NCBI GenBank assembly: GCA_951799425.1
Contig: OX637410.1
Span: 2,356,001-2,420,000, forward strand
DNA from: Ilex aquifolium
Taxonomy: Eukaryota > Streptophyta > Magnoliopsida > Aquifoliales > Aquifoliaceae
Length of the DNA: 64,000 bases
Direction of reading: 5' to 3'
Shown: positions 47,874 through 59,578 of the stretch, one piece after another
Layout of the letters: every line of letters starts with the position of its first letter
Numbering within the stretch: the first letter of the stretch is position 1
Translations under genes and position numbers: made by a program
The notes under the pieces: model-generated
Database searches by the model: none
What the model saw: only the letters and a program-made list of their open reading frames with translations
What the model was told of the DNA's origin: nothing

Positions 47874-49709
47874 GAGTGAGAGAGAGGAGTTATATGTTCT
47901 TGATAGTTGTGTAGATAAGCTTCTTCTTTTGTGGTTTGTTATGGATGTTTAAAATTTTTTTGTGTGTTGTGTCCCTTCTTTTGTGAATGATCTGAATCAT
48001 TTCTTTTGTATTAGAACGATGATATTTTGTGGAAATGAATGGTTCAGTTTTATCATTTTTTTAAATGCATGTGTAGAATTAGTATTATAATGATTGTTAA
48101 TACAAATGTGGACTCTGAGACTATTTGTTAACGTGACCAACCACATGATCGGTTCGACACCCCACTTAGTAACCTAGACTTAACATCACATTTCTTGGAA
48201 AAATGGTATTCTCTCTATGCTTAAAATAACAAATGTACATTAGTATTTGTTATTCTCAAGGTACAAGATGACCAAACTTGAAAAAAGGAATTGATATATA
48301 ATCGACATCCCTTGAGAAACCTGACATAACTAGTGGAGATGACGAAAAGTACCATGGTAAGCTTCGAGCCTTGCGATACTTCTAAGAGATAATCAACATT
48401 TACTCAAGTAAGGTCTTTCACTCTCAATTTTTGAATAATCTCATTAAATTTACTTTGATTGATGCAACTAAGACAATCTGTTAACATATCCCTCAAGAGA
48501 TCTGTTAATACGACACATACATGTGCACATACTTGAGAAAGGATCTTAGACCATCTTTGACTTAATTTTGAGCCTTAAGCCATTTCTTTTACAAAATTAT
48601 ATCCCTAGTTAACCGTGATGAGCCTTTAATGTACGATCTTTTTTCCAAATACCCCATATGATTACCAAGCCACAAGAGAATATACTTGACATACATTTGC
48701 TATCTAATTTTCTTACACCCTCTTATAAATCAATATGATACAGAAATGCAAGGAAAAGGGAAAAGGCTATGGAGGCTACTATTCAATGACAAGAAAAATC
48801 GATGGGAACAATTGAAACAGAAAAGAAACAGAAAGGCAGGAAATTGCCAAGAAAGTGAAAAATGAGAAAAATGAAAGAAAGAAATATCATTTATGGACAA
48901 AATGTCGAAAAGCTAGAAAGAAGTGTGCTACATTACAGAATGAAAGGATAGCTTTTGAATACCATTGACGTCATTTCGTTAGCCACTGACCTCTGGCCAT
49001 TACAACCTATAAAAACCCTAATTGATCTCAAGTCTGTTGCATGCATGTGACGTCAACCAAAAGTGGGGTATGGTAAATAGTATTTCTTTAAATTGCATCA
49101 ATATTCTTCCATGAGATTATACCAAACATGATTAGTTTGTTTCCTTAAACTTCACTCCCTTACTAAATTATGCATGTGATTTTTCAATTGGCCATCTTCT
49201 GATCACATGTCCCTTGAGAGACAAGTCACCATAATCGGAGCGAATTTTTGTTGAGAGCATTCTAAGAAAGGTTTGTGAAATCAAAGCTATCTATGAAAGG
49301 TGGTAAAATGGAATGTTTGTTATATAACAATTCTTTGTTGCTAGAATGATCATTCCTACTACACAGAGAATTTCAAATACCAATGTGACAGATGCTAATT
49401 TTTGCATAGAATGAAGACCTATGGAAAATAAATGTGCAGGATATAAGTTGAAATTGAGGGTTGGGTGTCCCAACGACCATGATGCTAATTTACTTTAACC
49501 AGCAATCCTACATACACAATTGTTCGACTAAAGTTTGTGGGTAGCTTCACTGAAAACTCTCACGAGACAACACTCGTCCATTAGGGTAAACCTAGTGGTT
49601 CAACGGCTTGTTGCATAAGCTAAATGCAACCGAATGACCTACGAAAATGGCATTAGAAATAGATTTTCATTGTTGTATTACTAGAGACTAGCAATATTTA
49701 GGTTGAGGG
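47874..49709 (+). other. Athila non-coding block and polypurine tract
   Basis: About 1.8 kb without genes, colinear in several islands with 2660-4560 of the left Athila, including a purine-rich stretch at about 48730-48900. It ends with 'ttaggttgagggtg' just before the LTR. Confidence 0.6.
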
Positions 49710-49896
49710 TGTGATTAGTAGTTAAAATTAGCATATTACTATGCCCTTTTAAGACTAATTGTACTTTGATAGAGTTTAAATGATGACATTTCAGGGCATA
49801 AATTGTACAAGGGACCAAAGGCAATGGATATTAGACTTTCATGCAACACCAGGATATTCTGGAGCAAAATTGGAAGAGCTTGGACCAAGGCAAGAA

Positions 49897-50036
49897 CGTT
49901 CGAACGCCAATCAACATTCGAACGTTACCTTCAATCATGTGAAGACCAGACTGCTAAGACATGGCGTGTTGCAGCCAAGAAGGAAGACCCTGAGGTACTT
50001 GAGTACCACGTTCGAACGTCAATCAGCATTCGAACT
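49897..50036 (+). promoter_or_regulatory. CGTTCGAACG palindrome pairs in the Athila LTR
   Basis: Two pairs: 49897-49925 and 50009-50036, each with centres 18 bp apart. A third pair at 51848-51875 has the same 18-bp step. A further mutated site (cgttggaacg, about 50139-50148) is the insertion point of the solo LTR. Confidence 0.85.
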
Positions 50037-50149
50037 TCCTCTGGAATTATTTGAGGACCATGATGCTACATGGAGTGTGGAAATGAACTTCACAGAAGAC
50101 CACATGCCACTTAAGTGGGAAGGTCAGACCCCATCTGGCGTTGGAACGC

Positions 50150-51819
50150 TGATTGATTGGAAACTATGTCTTTCCTAACCCCTAAAATGCTATCCCTCAA
50201 ATGATGCAATGTATGAGCTGAAGGAAGGATTTCTCCCCCTTTGGGATAGTGTGAAAAGAAAGGGCAATGAGGAAAAGGAAATGGGAAGATGTAAATATGG
50301 GATATGTATGCACAAAAATGCTCCCCAATCACAAGGAGACTTTCGTGTGTTGTGAGTTACTTGGAAGAGTATTCCAAGGTCGTATCCACAGGGAAGAAAG
50401 TGAATCAAGATTGAAGTGATTTGGTGAAAAACGAAAATGTAAAATCTTTTGTCTTGAGAGTTGGTTGGTGAAGTGTATGCTAATGAAGATGTAATGATAA
50501 AACAAGTGTTGGCAATTCCAAGAGATCACTCCAATGGGTATACCACCTCAACTCAAATCACTCCTCCGATTGAGCATGAATGAACGCTTGAATCACGGAA
50601 AGCCGAGGATGACGTCGGTGAGTATCTAAGCATAAACCGTGACTAGGCCTACGGTTTATCAAAGACTCATCGACTCATCCATCTTCCATCCGGTCAAAAC
50701 GAACCATTTGACTCTAAAGGGAAGGAGGAGAAAGAGTTGAAATGGTATCCCCAAAGGAGATCCCTCTTGGTCTTGCCAACTAAAGGATTTAGCTACTCAT
50801 ACTTGGAATGGAAATGACTATGTAATGAAAGTGCATTGCAAATCTATGAACTTCTAAAGCTACAAAGTACAAGAATTGATGAGATAAAAGAAAATGCATT
50901 TAAACCCATTACATAACTATGAAAATGAAGAACTTTAATTCATTAATGGTAGAAAGTGGAAGAGAACATTAAACTAGTGAAAAGCATGAAAGAACTTACA
51001 TTAATGGCATTGAAGAAAGTTCTAAAGAGTCTTACAGAAGAATGCAAGGCAATGTACTGGAAAATAAGTGAAAATTACAACTTTCTCTCTCTAGAATCTA
51101 CTATTCATCATCTCTACGCTTGGAGCATCTCTCTCTAAAAACTCTCTAATGTAATACATAATGCCCCTCAACAATGGAGAACCCTCTACATCCAAACGTG
51201 CCAAGGGACAGGGGTAGCCCTGGAGATGTGATCTCCATCAATAGGTTGCAGGTGATGGGCTAGACAGGGGCATGGCAGAGCAGTCATCAACACCCAGCAA
51301 CTCCACTTCTCTTTCCTCTCATTAATGCTCAATGCAATCAAAGTACAAGAGAGAGTGTGAACACCATGAATAGTGTTGTGGGCGTGCAGGAGAAAAGCAT
51401 GGAGGGGTCCACAAGACAGCTGAGCAGATCTGCAGAATTTGGGCACTTCAGGAAATCAGTACCGGTACTGGGTACCGGTACCATTTGGTACCGGTACTAC
51501 GATTCTAGTAGGTTTTCAGTACCGGTACTGGGTACCGGTACCATTTGGTACCGGTACCGAGTACCGGTACTGTTATGCATCCTTTTATGAATTTCTTGAT
51601 TTCTTTGCTCCCGATCTATCCTCAAACTATCATTTCAACTCCTTTCATCCCAAGTGGTATGAGAGGGTCATTAAAAGCCATATTTAGCTTCATTCAACTA
51701 CAAAAACAACAAAATGATGTTAAGACTTCAATCATCATAACTTAGATCATTTGAAGCTCAAAAGCAAGTGAAATGAGTTGATTAGCATCTTAAAAATATA
51801 CAAAGTTGTGTGCTAATCA
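50150..51819 (-). mobile_element. Solo LTR, TSD AACGC, with seven-site GTACCGGTAC array
   Basis: 1670 bp, minus-strand TGATTAGCAC to CAATCAATCA, with exact duplication AACGC (50145-50149, 51820-51824). Array at 51459-51570 with spacing 13-16-31-13-16-13. Its leader-side sequence near 50310-50420 resembles 14440-14530. Lineage probably Athila or Tat. No coding sequence. Confidence 0.85.
51459..51570 (-). promoter_or_regulatory. GTACCGGTAC array in the solo LTR
   Basis: Seven perfect palindromes. The 13, 16 and 31 bp steps match those in non-autonomous copies A and B, although the surrounding LTR is unrelated. Confidence 0.9.
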
Positions 51820-51970
51820 AACGCCCATTAGGCAAAGACAGAAACAACGTTCGAACGCCAGACAACGTTCGAACATTGTCTGCAGACTGGCTGCAGAGTG
51901 GTTAGCTTTCACTTGGACTTGGGCGGCCATGCACTATTCCTTCACCCCTTCTTGTCTCCTCCTCCTTGCC

Positions 51971-51978
51971 TATAAATA
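51971..51978 (+). promoter_or_regulatory. TATA box of the Athila 3' LTR
   Basis: TATAAATA in 'gcctataaatactccc', the best core promoter in this LTR. Confidence 0.7.
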
Positions 51979-53399
51979 CTCCCATTTTGGGAGAGTAAAA
52001 GGGGTAGTAGAGAGCTTGATGGAGGCTTAGACTCCCACTCATATAGTTGTAGAATTGTCTTATATTTACTTGTATCAAGGGAGATAGTTCATCTTTTGGT
52101 TGCGGATCACCCTCCAAAAATGACTAGCATTCTTCTATTTTCAATATATGTTTCATTCACTTCCATTGCTTGAGCTTCTTTCTTCCCTTAGAGGAGTGAA
52201 ACTCTTCCACTTTTCTAGAGCGTCGCCAAAGCCGTGAAGGGTGGAACGTGATTCACTCATTCTTCGTCGAAGATCGGCTCCTTTTTTATTGTGCTTTACC
52301 TTGTGAACCATCTACTTGGAGGAATGAGCATCACTCACTTTTTTAGCTTTACCAAAGCTATGAAGAGTGAGTAGTTTCTCATTCACTTTTTAGTAAGAGG
52401 TGATGAACATGTATAAATTATCCGGAAGTTATATCTATGCAATTTTGATTATGCTTAATGTTTTATATTCCCCATGCTTATTGAATGATTGATTGCATCT
52501 AGCAAAGTTAAGGTACTTTGTATAACCGGGAGTTCTTTCTATAACATAGATAACTCTTGCATAGAAAGACTCATCGGTTCAAGGCAAGTACCCCGGCTAG
52601 ATCTTCATGACTTCCCTTCAATCTTCACCATTATTGCGCTTCAATTAAAGAATGGAAATGGAACATTAATGTCATGATTGGATGTCTTGTAGAAACACTT
52701 GCTTGTTTGTAGACGAGTTGAGTCTCGGCACAAACAATTCTTGTAAACTTCTAGAAAGACATCGGAATCATGTTCTTAATTCTCACAATCCACATTTATC
52801 TTCTGATTAATCTGTTGTTGACATGGGGGTTAATTAAGTTATCAAGCACAAATATACTAAACCGGATGATTAACTACATGTCCAGATCCTCGAACTAAAG
52901 AGTGACATTTTTACATTGGTGCTTATCTTATATTCTGTCTAGAAAACCTTCTTGGAAAGAATCTTATATTCTGTCCAGGATATCCCATACATCGCACAAC
53001 TTCAAATCTCAAGGGTTACAATCACTAGGTCTCCACCACTGCTTACTTTGAAACACCAACAATACTTCCATGTGGATTCGACTTTGGACTCAAACCGGAT
53101 TATTACTACAACTTGACCGCCTGCACTTGGGTGTACACATTTTGGATCAAGTCACTCCTTTCCAAAACTCAGATCCATATGAATGCAGAGGATGCCCTGA
53201 ATGCTAGAAAATGAGGAGAAGATCGCTCCATGGAGAAGAAATGAAGGGATCAGGAAAAACCAGACATGGCTATAACTTCAAAGAAGGAAGATCTGACTAT
53301 GTACTAGCAGCAAAAAAACTTGGGCATCGATTCCCACCAGGCAAGTTCCAGGGGGTATACCCCTTTAAACACTCTGGTGGCATAGGTCCTCAATTCTAG

Positions 53400-54006
53400 G
53401 GGTATACCCCCATGAGCGTTAGGCTTCTCCATCCTTGTCTAGAATAACCAGGTCATCAGTTGTGTTCCCCTCTTCACTTGCGTTTTGCTTAGGGGGAGTA
53501 TCTTCATTATCCAATTTGACTAAGTCCAGATTAGGGAACATTGCCATAGCTTGACAATGAAACTCCTCAAAACTAACACATAACAACTCATACCAAACTA
53601 AGTATACTTAACTGATCCCTGGAAAGTAGTCACGGCGGCAACCTTAGCTTCATCAATCAAGGTTGGGAACCCTCCTTCTCTTTTTCTCTGTCCTTGCTCA
53701 CCTCTTCTTTAGAGACCCTCAAGGTTTCCTCCAGTTCACGCTTAGAAGCCCTCTCAATAGCTAAGGAATTTTGAATATGATCCAGTTCAGAATGAACTTG
53801 CACTAATTCCTCTTCGCGAGATAGCAGCTCCATTTTGGTAGAAAAGAAGTCCTTAAGGGTAGTATCAAGTTCTTTTTCCAAGGATTCTCTTCCATGAAGG
53901 CAGAGCAGGTCATCCTAGTGGCTAGGATGGCAATCTAGCCAAGGCATATACAATGGGTTGTTAAGAGCGAAGGAAAGAGTAAATGGTGAAAGAAAGAGGA
54001 AAGGTC
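53400..54006 (-). pseudogene. Coiled-coil C-terminal part of a decayed gypsy-type transposon ORF
   Basis: Minus ORF 53657-53881 is a charged coiled-coil (ELDTTLKDFF, LSREEELVQVHSELDHIQ, RELEETLRVSKEEV). Translation resumes in another frame downstream (LIDEAKVAAVTTFQGS, then DLVKLDNEDTPPKQN). Together with 55430-55740 and 57380-57960 it reads as one ORF split by LTRs. Function not known. Confidence 0.5.
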
Positions 54007-54011
54007 AGTAG

Positions 54012-55421
54012 TATAATGCTCTGATTTTTCCGGAGACGTTAATTGATAAAAAAAATCCAATGAAGATAAATAGAGCACTAATTCCTCAATGAATAATAGA
54101 GCGCTAACTGTCCTAATAAAATTGTATTTATCAAAAGTATCTCCCAATACAAATAAATCTGTCACTATAAATAAATCTCCCAATACGATTAAAACAAAAA
54201 TTATATCGACATCTTCTCGTCTTTAATACTCTGAGTATTTTGTTCCGATATTTCCTCTAAAATTAACCTAAAAATATTAAATAAAGCAAGGAAATATACA
54301 ATACGACATAAAATAATATGCTCAGTAATAAAAGTACGATTGACTGAATTTCAAATAACTCAATCGATAGGCAATTACAGAATCATGAATAAAAATACGA
54401 CAGATCACAACATGCAACGCCTCATACTTGGTTCATCTTCGTAACATGACAAGTGACACTTGAGCATAAATTCAAGCCCGTGCCATTCAATCACACCCCA
54501 AAGACCCACAATCACACCCCGTAGGGCCACAAGCACGTTTCACAAAATATGCTCCCAGTTCACCTTGTACGTGTACCAATTTGTCCCAAAGTAATTAGCT
54601 CAAAAAGAAAGCTAGGTCAAATTCATATCGCTCACAAGATAACGAATAAGAATACAATTTTAAGATGGTCAATAGAACAATCTTTGCAAAGAGATTTAAA
54701 AGATAGAAACATATTGTATACTACCCTGTACCTCGAAGTCGATCCTCAAATACGAAATTTTGAGTAACACGAACAATACTTGAACCTCGTAATTATCATA
54801 TCACAAATCACCATTTCATTATTTCCAAAGCCTCCCAGATTCATCCTCATTTCTCTCTGTCTCTATCTCTCTCTCCATTTCTTATTATCATTTTTCTATT
54901 AAAACCCTTTCCTAATTATAGCCAATAGGACAAGTAGGAGGTGTCCCTTTCAAATGATGACCTTTTCTCTTAGCTTGACATTTGTCAAGCATGCATACAA
55001 TCTTCCATGAATAAGGACAAGTGTACATCCACTTGTCAAGCACAAAATCAACCTTACTTTGTCGTGCTTGTTACTTGCCACATGTCACCTCTAGGTCCTT
55101 CCCTTGTTTTGTCATGCTTACCGCATGTCACCTCCATATTCACACACACCACATACCATATTTGACACATGTTCTATGATACACAAAAGTTTACACTTAT
55201 TACACCTTCTCGGTTACTACGGGTTGTTAGCATCACTTATTTTTCTCCTAATATGAAACATATTCACTATTACAGTCATCGAGATCGTCTAGACAAAAGG
55301 AATCCATTTATGCATTTGAAATATCCAAAAATAAATTTGATTGATCACATAAAACTGTAATATTCCTCAAAATTTAATCCCTAACTATAATTCTTATTTT
55401 CTACAAATTTAGGATATTACA
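54012..55421 (-). mobile_element. Solo LTR, chromovirus-like, TSD AGTAG
   Basis: Minus-strand start TGTAATATCC (55421) and end GCATTATA (54012), with the last CA changed to TA. Exact duplication AGTAG lies at 54007-54011 and 55422-55426. Contains a CT-rich stretch at 54853-54881. 1410 bp, no ORF of note. Confidence 0.62.
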
Positions 55422-55429
55422 AGTAGGGC

Positions 55430-55740
55430 CATATGACTTGCAAAATTGGTGAGCCAACATATTGGACATCCTCACAGTTCCTCAGCTTCATCATTTTTGG
55501 ACCCTAAGACTAGAAACGAAGTTATGAAACTTCTTCAAAGCAAGGTCTACATCCCGCCATATACTCCTTGGAGGACTGCCATGTTTTGTAGAAGGAACAT
55601 ATATGGGAATACCCTCTACATGTTCGAGCATCAACATTTTCCCTTCTGTAATCTTTTGTCTTTTCTTAACATGGGAAGTGTCATGGGAAGATTCAATGTC
55701 CAAGGAAATCACCTCAGAGGAAACATCAGGAGACATCAGC
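55430..55740 (-). pseudogene. Middle part of the decayed gypsy-type transposon ORF
   Basis: Minus ORF 55491-55736 (SSEVISLDIESSHDTSHVKK, IPIYVPSTKHGS, LALKKFHNF), continuing in another frame towards the solo LTR (LVRMSNMLAHQF). No known domain by eye. Confidence 0.45.
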
Positions 55741-55997
55741 AGAAATCCTTACGTCAAGGATTTCTGCCTGATCTTAGTCTTTTAGTGATGGGTAGAGGAG
55801 GGCTAGTTAAGCCCTCAATAGACTTATGAGCCCTAAAGTCCCGTATGGCTTTCTTGTCAATTTTTTTTGGGGGGGCCTGCAGATTGGAAATTCAAATTTA
55901 GAAATGATGGTCAAGGAGCCCTGCAATCTGAGGAAAGAGGTTTACTATATATTTTTGACAAGCACAATAGCCTCGATTATCGCCATCGAGGGTGTTG

Positions 55998-57264
55998 GTG
56001 CTTGAGTCCTAAAACCTACACCCAAGTGCATGCAGTCAAGAAGTAGTAATACTCGAGAAGTCTAAGGTTGAACCACAGGGATCAATTAAAAACAAAAGGT
56101 ACAAAAAAAAAAAAGAACAAGTAAAATTTTATTCTTGAAGTATGAACCACAGAGATCAAGGAATTTATTTATTCGAAAAATGGCTCTTTAGTTTCAGGAT
56201 CTGGATATATTCATGATCATCAATTAAACATGTTCATGCAATTATAATTATCTTAGTTGATTTCAACGTTAGTATAGTCAATTGGAAGATTTGGCTTTGA
56301 AAACAAAAGACGATTACTTTGAAAATAAGAATTTAAGATCTAGTTTCATGAAACTCGCAGGAATTCATAAGTACTATCCATACCAAGAAATCAATCAAGT
56401 TAATAGATAGTCAAATAATTATAAAGAGCATAAAAATTTTCTAACAATCATTCAAATTAATCTAAAATTTCAGAAACATAAAATATTAAAGAATATGAAA
56501 AATAATTGCATTGAATAGTTAAATTATAATCCATGATTCATACCCTAACTAAAGAGTATAAGAAAACTTACTCACAAGCCATTAGTCTTGAAAATAGAAA
56601 AAATAAGAAAATACTTTGATCTCATGATGTTATCTCAATAGGTGAAAGACTTTATTTATACTAAATTCTAGGTATAGGTAGGAGGTTTAGGGTTGGCTTG
56701 GGAGCAATTCTTTTTCAAAAAGAAGTATTTTTAGGTCAAATCTCGTATATCAAATCTTGGGGGCGCAGATACCAAATTTGTTTAAACTTCGAGCTCTATT
56801 TTCACATAGTTAGAGGTTGATTCACGAAATACTTTTGTAGCTCTTGAAGTCTTCTTTCCAACGCCATAAAAATCAGGTAAATCGGATATTGTAGTAAAAA
56901 GTTATGACTAAAATATTGAAAACATTTCAAAACTTTATCTTCTAGAATACTTTCCTAATTCAACTCTAAATGAGTTTTCTATTAATTTAGACTCCCACAA
57001 TAATTAAATTGTTGCCTTATCTTTAAATCTTCATCTCTTAATCTTGATCCTTCAACCCTTATCAAATATCTCATTCTTCTAGTGTTTGTTTCATTTGCCT
57101 CATCCATTATTACTTTAAATCAACCAAATTACCTACAAAATAAATCAAACAGCTAGAAAAAGTATCAAATTAGAAAATCAAGGAATCTCATACATTTAAT
57201 CTCAAATAATATGTAATTAACTAATTATTAAATATAATAAAATAACACTTTTGATGGTTAATCA
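55998..57264 (-). mobile_element. Probable solo LTR (Athila/Tat-like), boundaries approximate
   Basis: On the minus strand a U5-like tail ('ttgatccctgtggttcaac', then 'gcacttgggtgtagg', about 56015-56085) and a start TGATTAACC near 57264. I could not find an exact TSD. No palindrome array and no coding sequence. Confidence 0.5.
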
Positions 57265-57379
57265 ATATGTCAAGTTGGTACTTGAAAAGGTTTGAGTCTG
57301 TAACCAGAAGACCAAATTCCTTAGTATTATAGCTCTGAACCACTTTTAGTTTGCTCAGAAACTCCGTCAAAAGATTAAT

Positions 57380-57960
57380 ATTATCAACTATAATAAAGAA
57401 AATGATTAGCTTGATTCTTGTGTAAAAAGAAAGGCACGAAACAAAAGAAGCTCACTAGAGGAGGCAAATAGGGTTCCCCAATGTGGAAGGATTTTTGTAG
57501 GATTGCCCACAAGAGGTTTAGAGGAACTAAACTCCCAACTTGAACTAGAAATGAAGAAAAAATGGTCATTCTATTCCTTTGGAGGAGAAGAAATCTTAAT
57601 CATTAGATTGCTGCTAGCGGGGCTCTTGGTCAGATAAGACCAACATAGCTTGGAACAACACTAACTCTCCAATATAGAAGAGCTACAACAACTCCCCCAC
57701 AGAGGAAAATACACCAGCACCAAGGGTAGAGCCCCAAAGAACCTCTAAACCTATTAAGACTCTCTAACTATTGAGGGGGTAAGCTGGACAGGAGCAATAT
57801 TAAGAAAGCAGAGAAAATTGTGAATAAAAGGGTGAATAGGAAACTTGACCTAGAAATTTAGGCAACCCTCCCTCTCATCGTTCATAGGGACTCTTAGCCG
57901 AATAGAATATGGGATAGAAAATTGAGCCCAAATTTTTCCAAAATCTTTTTCGGTAATGCT
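57380..57960 (-). pseudogene. Putative gypsy-type transposon domain (Transposase_28-like), N-terminal part
   Basis: Minus-strand translation shows IPYSIRLRVPMNDEREGCLN, then HPFIHNFLCFLNIAPVQLTP, then after several frame changes a W-EF-type segment near 57480-57560. The run of Pro-hydrophobic-Arg, HPF and APxQL motifs is that of the plant 'putative gypsy type transposon' family. Multiple stops; decayed. Confidence 0.55.
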
Positions 57961-59220
57961 ACTACGAACCTCCTTGGTGTAATACTCTAATTGAGCAAAT
58001 TGTATTGCAGAGGGGTCCTCCAAGAAAAAGCTCTAAATCTTTGTTTGCAAGGTTTACTTTGTGAACCAGAGGTAAAGGAAGATCAGAAAAAGTTCCTTCA
58101 AAATTGGTACCAGCTATCGAAGGGAAACATATGTGATAGGAGTAGAATGGAGAAAAAAGTCAACAATTGGAAAATCGAAAAAGACTTGAGCACGAATCAA
58201 AGATTCTTGCTAAGCGTTCAGTGAATTGGGGATTCAAGAAAATCCCTAAGGCCTTTACAAAGGATTCTCTTGCGAGAAAGCAAAATTTGTAGAAGGAAAA
58301 TTAAAAGGAAGAGCCTAACCGAAGTGCTCCAACACGAAAGATTCAAGATCACACAAGAGGAGGCTAAAATCAAGATTTCAAGATCAGGAAGGAGGTTTCG
58401 AAGCCAAGTGGTTATTTGAAACAGAGCTCTGAAAGGTTAAATAGTTGAGGAATGACAACCATAAACTGACTCATTTAAACTGACGAGATGTGCCCATATC
58501 AGCCATTTTTGTTTTCCAAGTAAATAATGGACAAAAAACAATGGGAAGCATGACACAACTCAACCACGTTGGACAAACCTAATTAGGGGCAATTGATGTG
58601 TAAGAATATTAGTAACTCCATTGGGAAAGCTCTGACGAAAGCAACTTGTTAAAAAGTTACCCTTGGGAAACTTGCCAAGCTCCAGCCTGGATGGGGAAAG
58701 CTCTGAGCTATGGTAATCCTAACAATCAGTTCTGCCCCACAAGATGAACTCTTGGACAAAGGCTAAAAGGTAAGGTTATCAGTAATTCAAAATTTTTAAA
58801 ACTCCTTAGTTGAATCTGTAATCTCCATTTGGAGCAAAATAGATTAATACCCCTCATCCCAGATGAGCCTCGACCTCCTTAACAGTGAGAAAAGGGAATG
58901 TTGTTTGCCTCAAGGGGTGGTCAAGAAGACTAGACTCCTTAGACATAAGGAGTCTAATTCTTAGCAACAGATGGGGGAGCTTAGAGTCTACTCTAATTCC
59001 TAGACTATAAAATGGAGTTCAGGAAAACATAAAAAATAAACAACTTTATTACTAAATATACCTACCAGTTTTCAACAGATTATTAACTTAACTATAGGCT
59101 TCCAATATTCAACTCCTTTGCAGGATTTTCAAATTTCAAAAAGTTGACTTGGAACAGCAAAAAGCTGGTCGTCAACAAAGTTTTAACTTAATTTACAGTG
59201 GAAGTTTGGGCAAATTTTGC
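57961..59220. other. Intergenic sequence upstream of the host gene
   Basis: No supported gene. Contains a perfect 10-bp inverted repeat with a 4-nt loop at 58932-58955 (AGACTCCTTA gaca TAAGGAGTCT). Short ORFs look random. Confidence 0.5.
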
Positions 59221-59578
59221 ACCAATAATTTATAAGGTACCTTACTTGCTACTTTGCTTCCTTCGGTCGGTGACGTCGGTCCTACGGAAAGACAGAAGCA
59301 ACTCTTTTAAGTTCTAAGCGAAACACATCAAATTACCCAATACCACCGCCTCCCCCTCCCATTTCTCTCTCCCCCGGTATCAACGTCTCTCAACAATTCT
59401 TTTTCGGGAATGTTCTCTCCCTTTCAATTCACTTGTTTCTTCTTCCCCATTTTTCTCCTCCCACTCGAAACAACCGAGAAAAACACACGCTACATAAAAT
59501 CCCAAATTCACACTACCAAGATCTAGTCACACACTCGCACAATCTGTGTGTGTGTTTGTATGTATAGCTGGTCAGAAA
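59221..59578 (+). promoter_or_regulatory. Promoter and 5' leader of the host gene
   Basis: TATA-like 'atttataagg' near 59228-59237, a TGACGTCGG element (59271-59279, bZIP-type ACGT core), then a CT-rich leader with tg repeats to the ATG. The start site is not resolvable from sequence. Confidence 0.5.

Larger units (their letters stand above)
24060..53139 (+). mobile_element. Second Athila element, 5' truncated, hosting the nested chromovirus
   Basis: Order on the + strand: RT-RNase H-integrase (to 26814), internal purine tract (27191-27225), chromovirus insertion (27679-45838), env-like promoter region, env-like ORF (46744-47873), non-coding block, polypurine tract, 3' LTR (49710-53139). gag, protease and 5' LTR are missing; the 5' break lies near 24060, where sequence switches to the minus-strand Tat fragment. 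No TSD can be tested because the 5' end is lost. Confidence 0.85.
49710..53139 (+). mobile_element. 3' LTR of the second Athila element (interrupted)
   Basis: Begins TGTGATTAGTAG after the polypurine tract and ends CACTTGGGTGTACACA, preceded by an Athila-type U5 tail ('ggattcgactttggactc' near 53072). Without the inserted solo LTR it is about 1.75 kb. TATA box TATAAATA at 51971-51978, with the nearest palindrome pair about 100 bp upstream. Confidence 0.82.

Noticed and set aside
18666..51570. CRISPR-like array interpretation of the regularly spaced palindromes
   Set aside because: Eukaryotic LTR context, 10-bp units, no unique spacers of constant length and no cas genes.
57991..58224. 77-codon plus ORF upstream of the host gene
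   Set aside because: No homology recognised, and it lies next to the decayed minus-strand transposon ORF.
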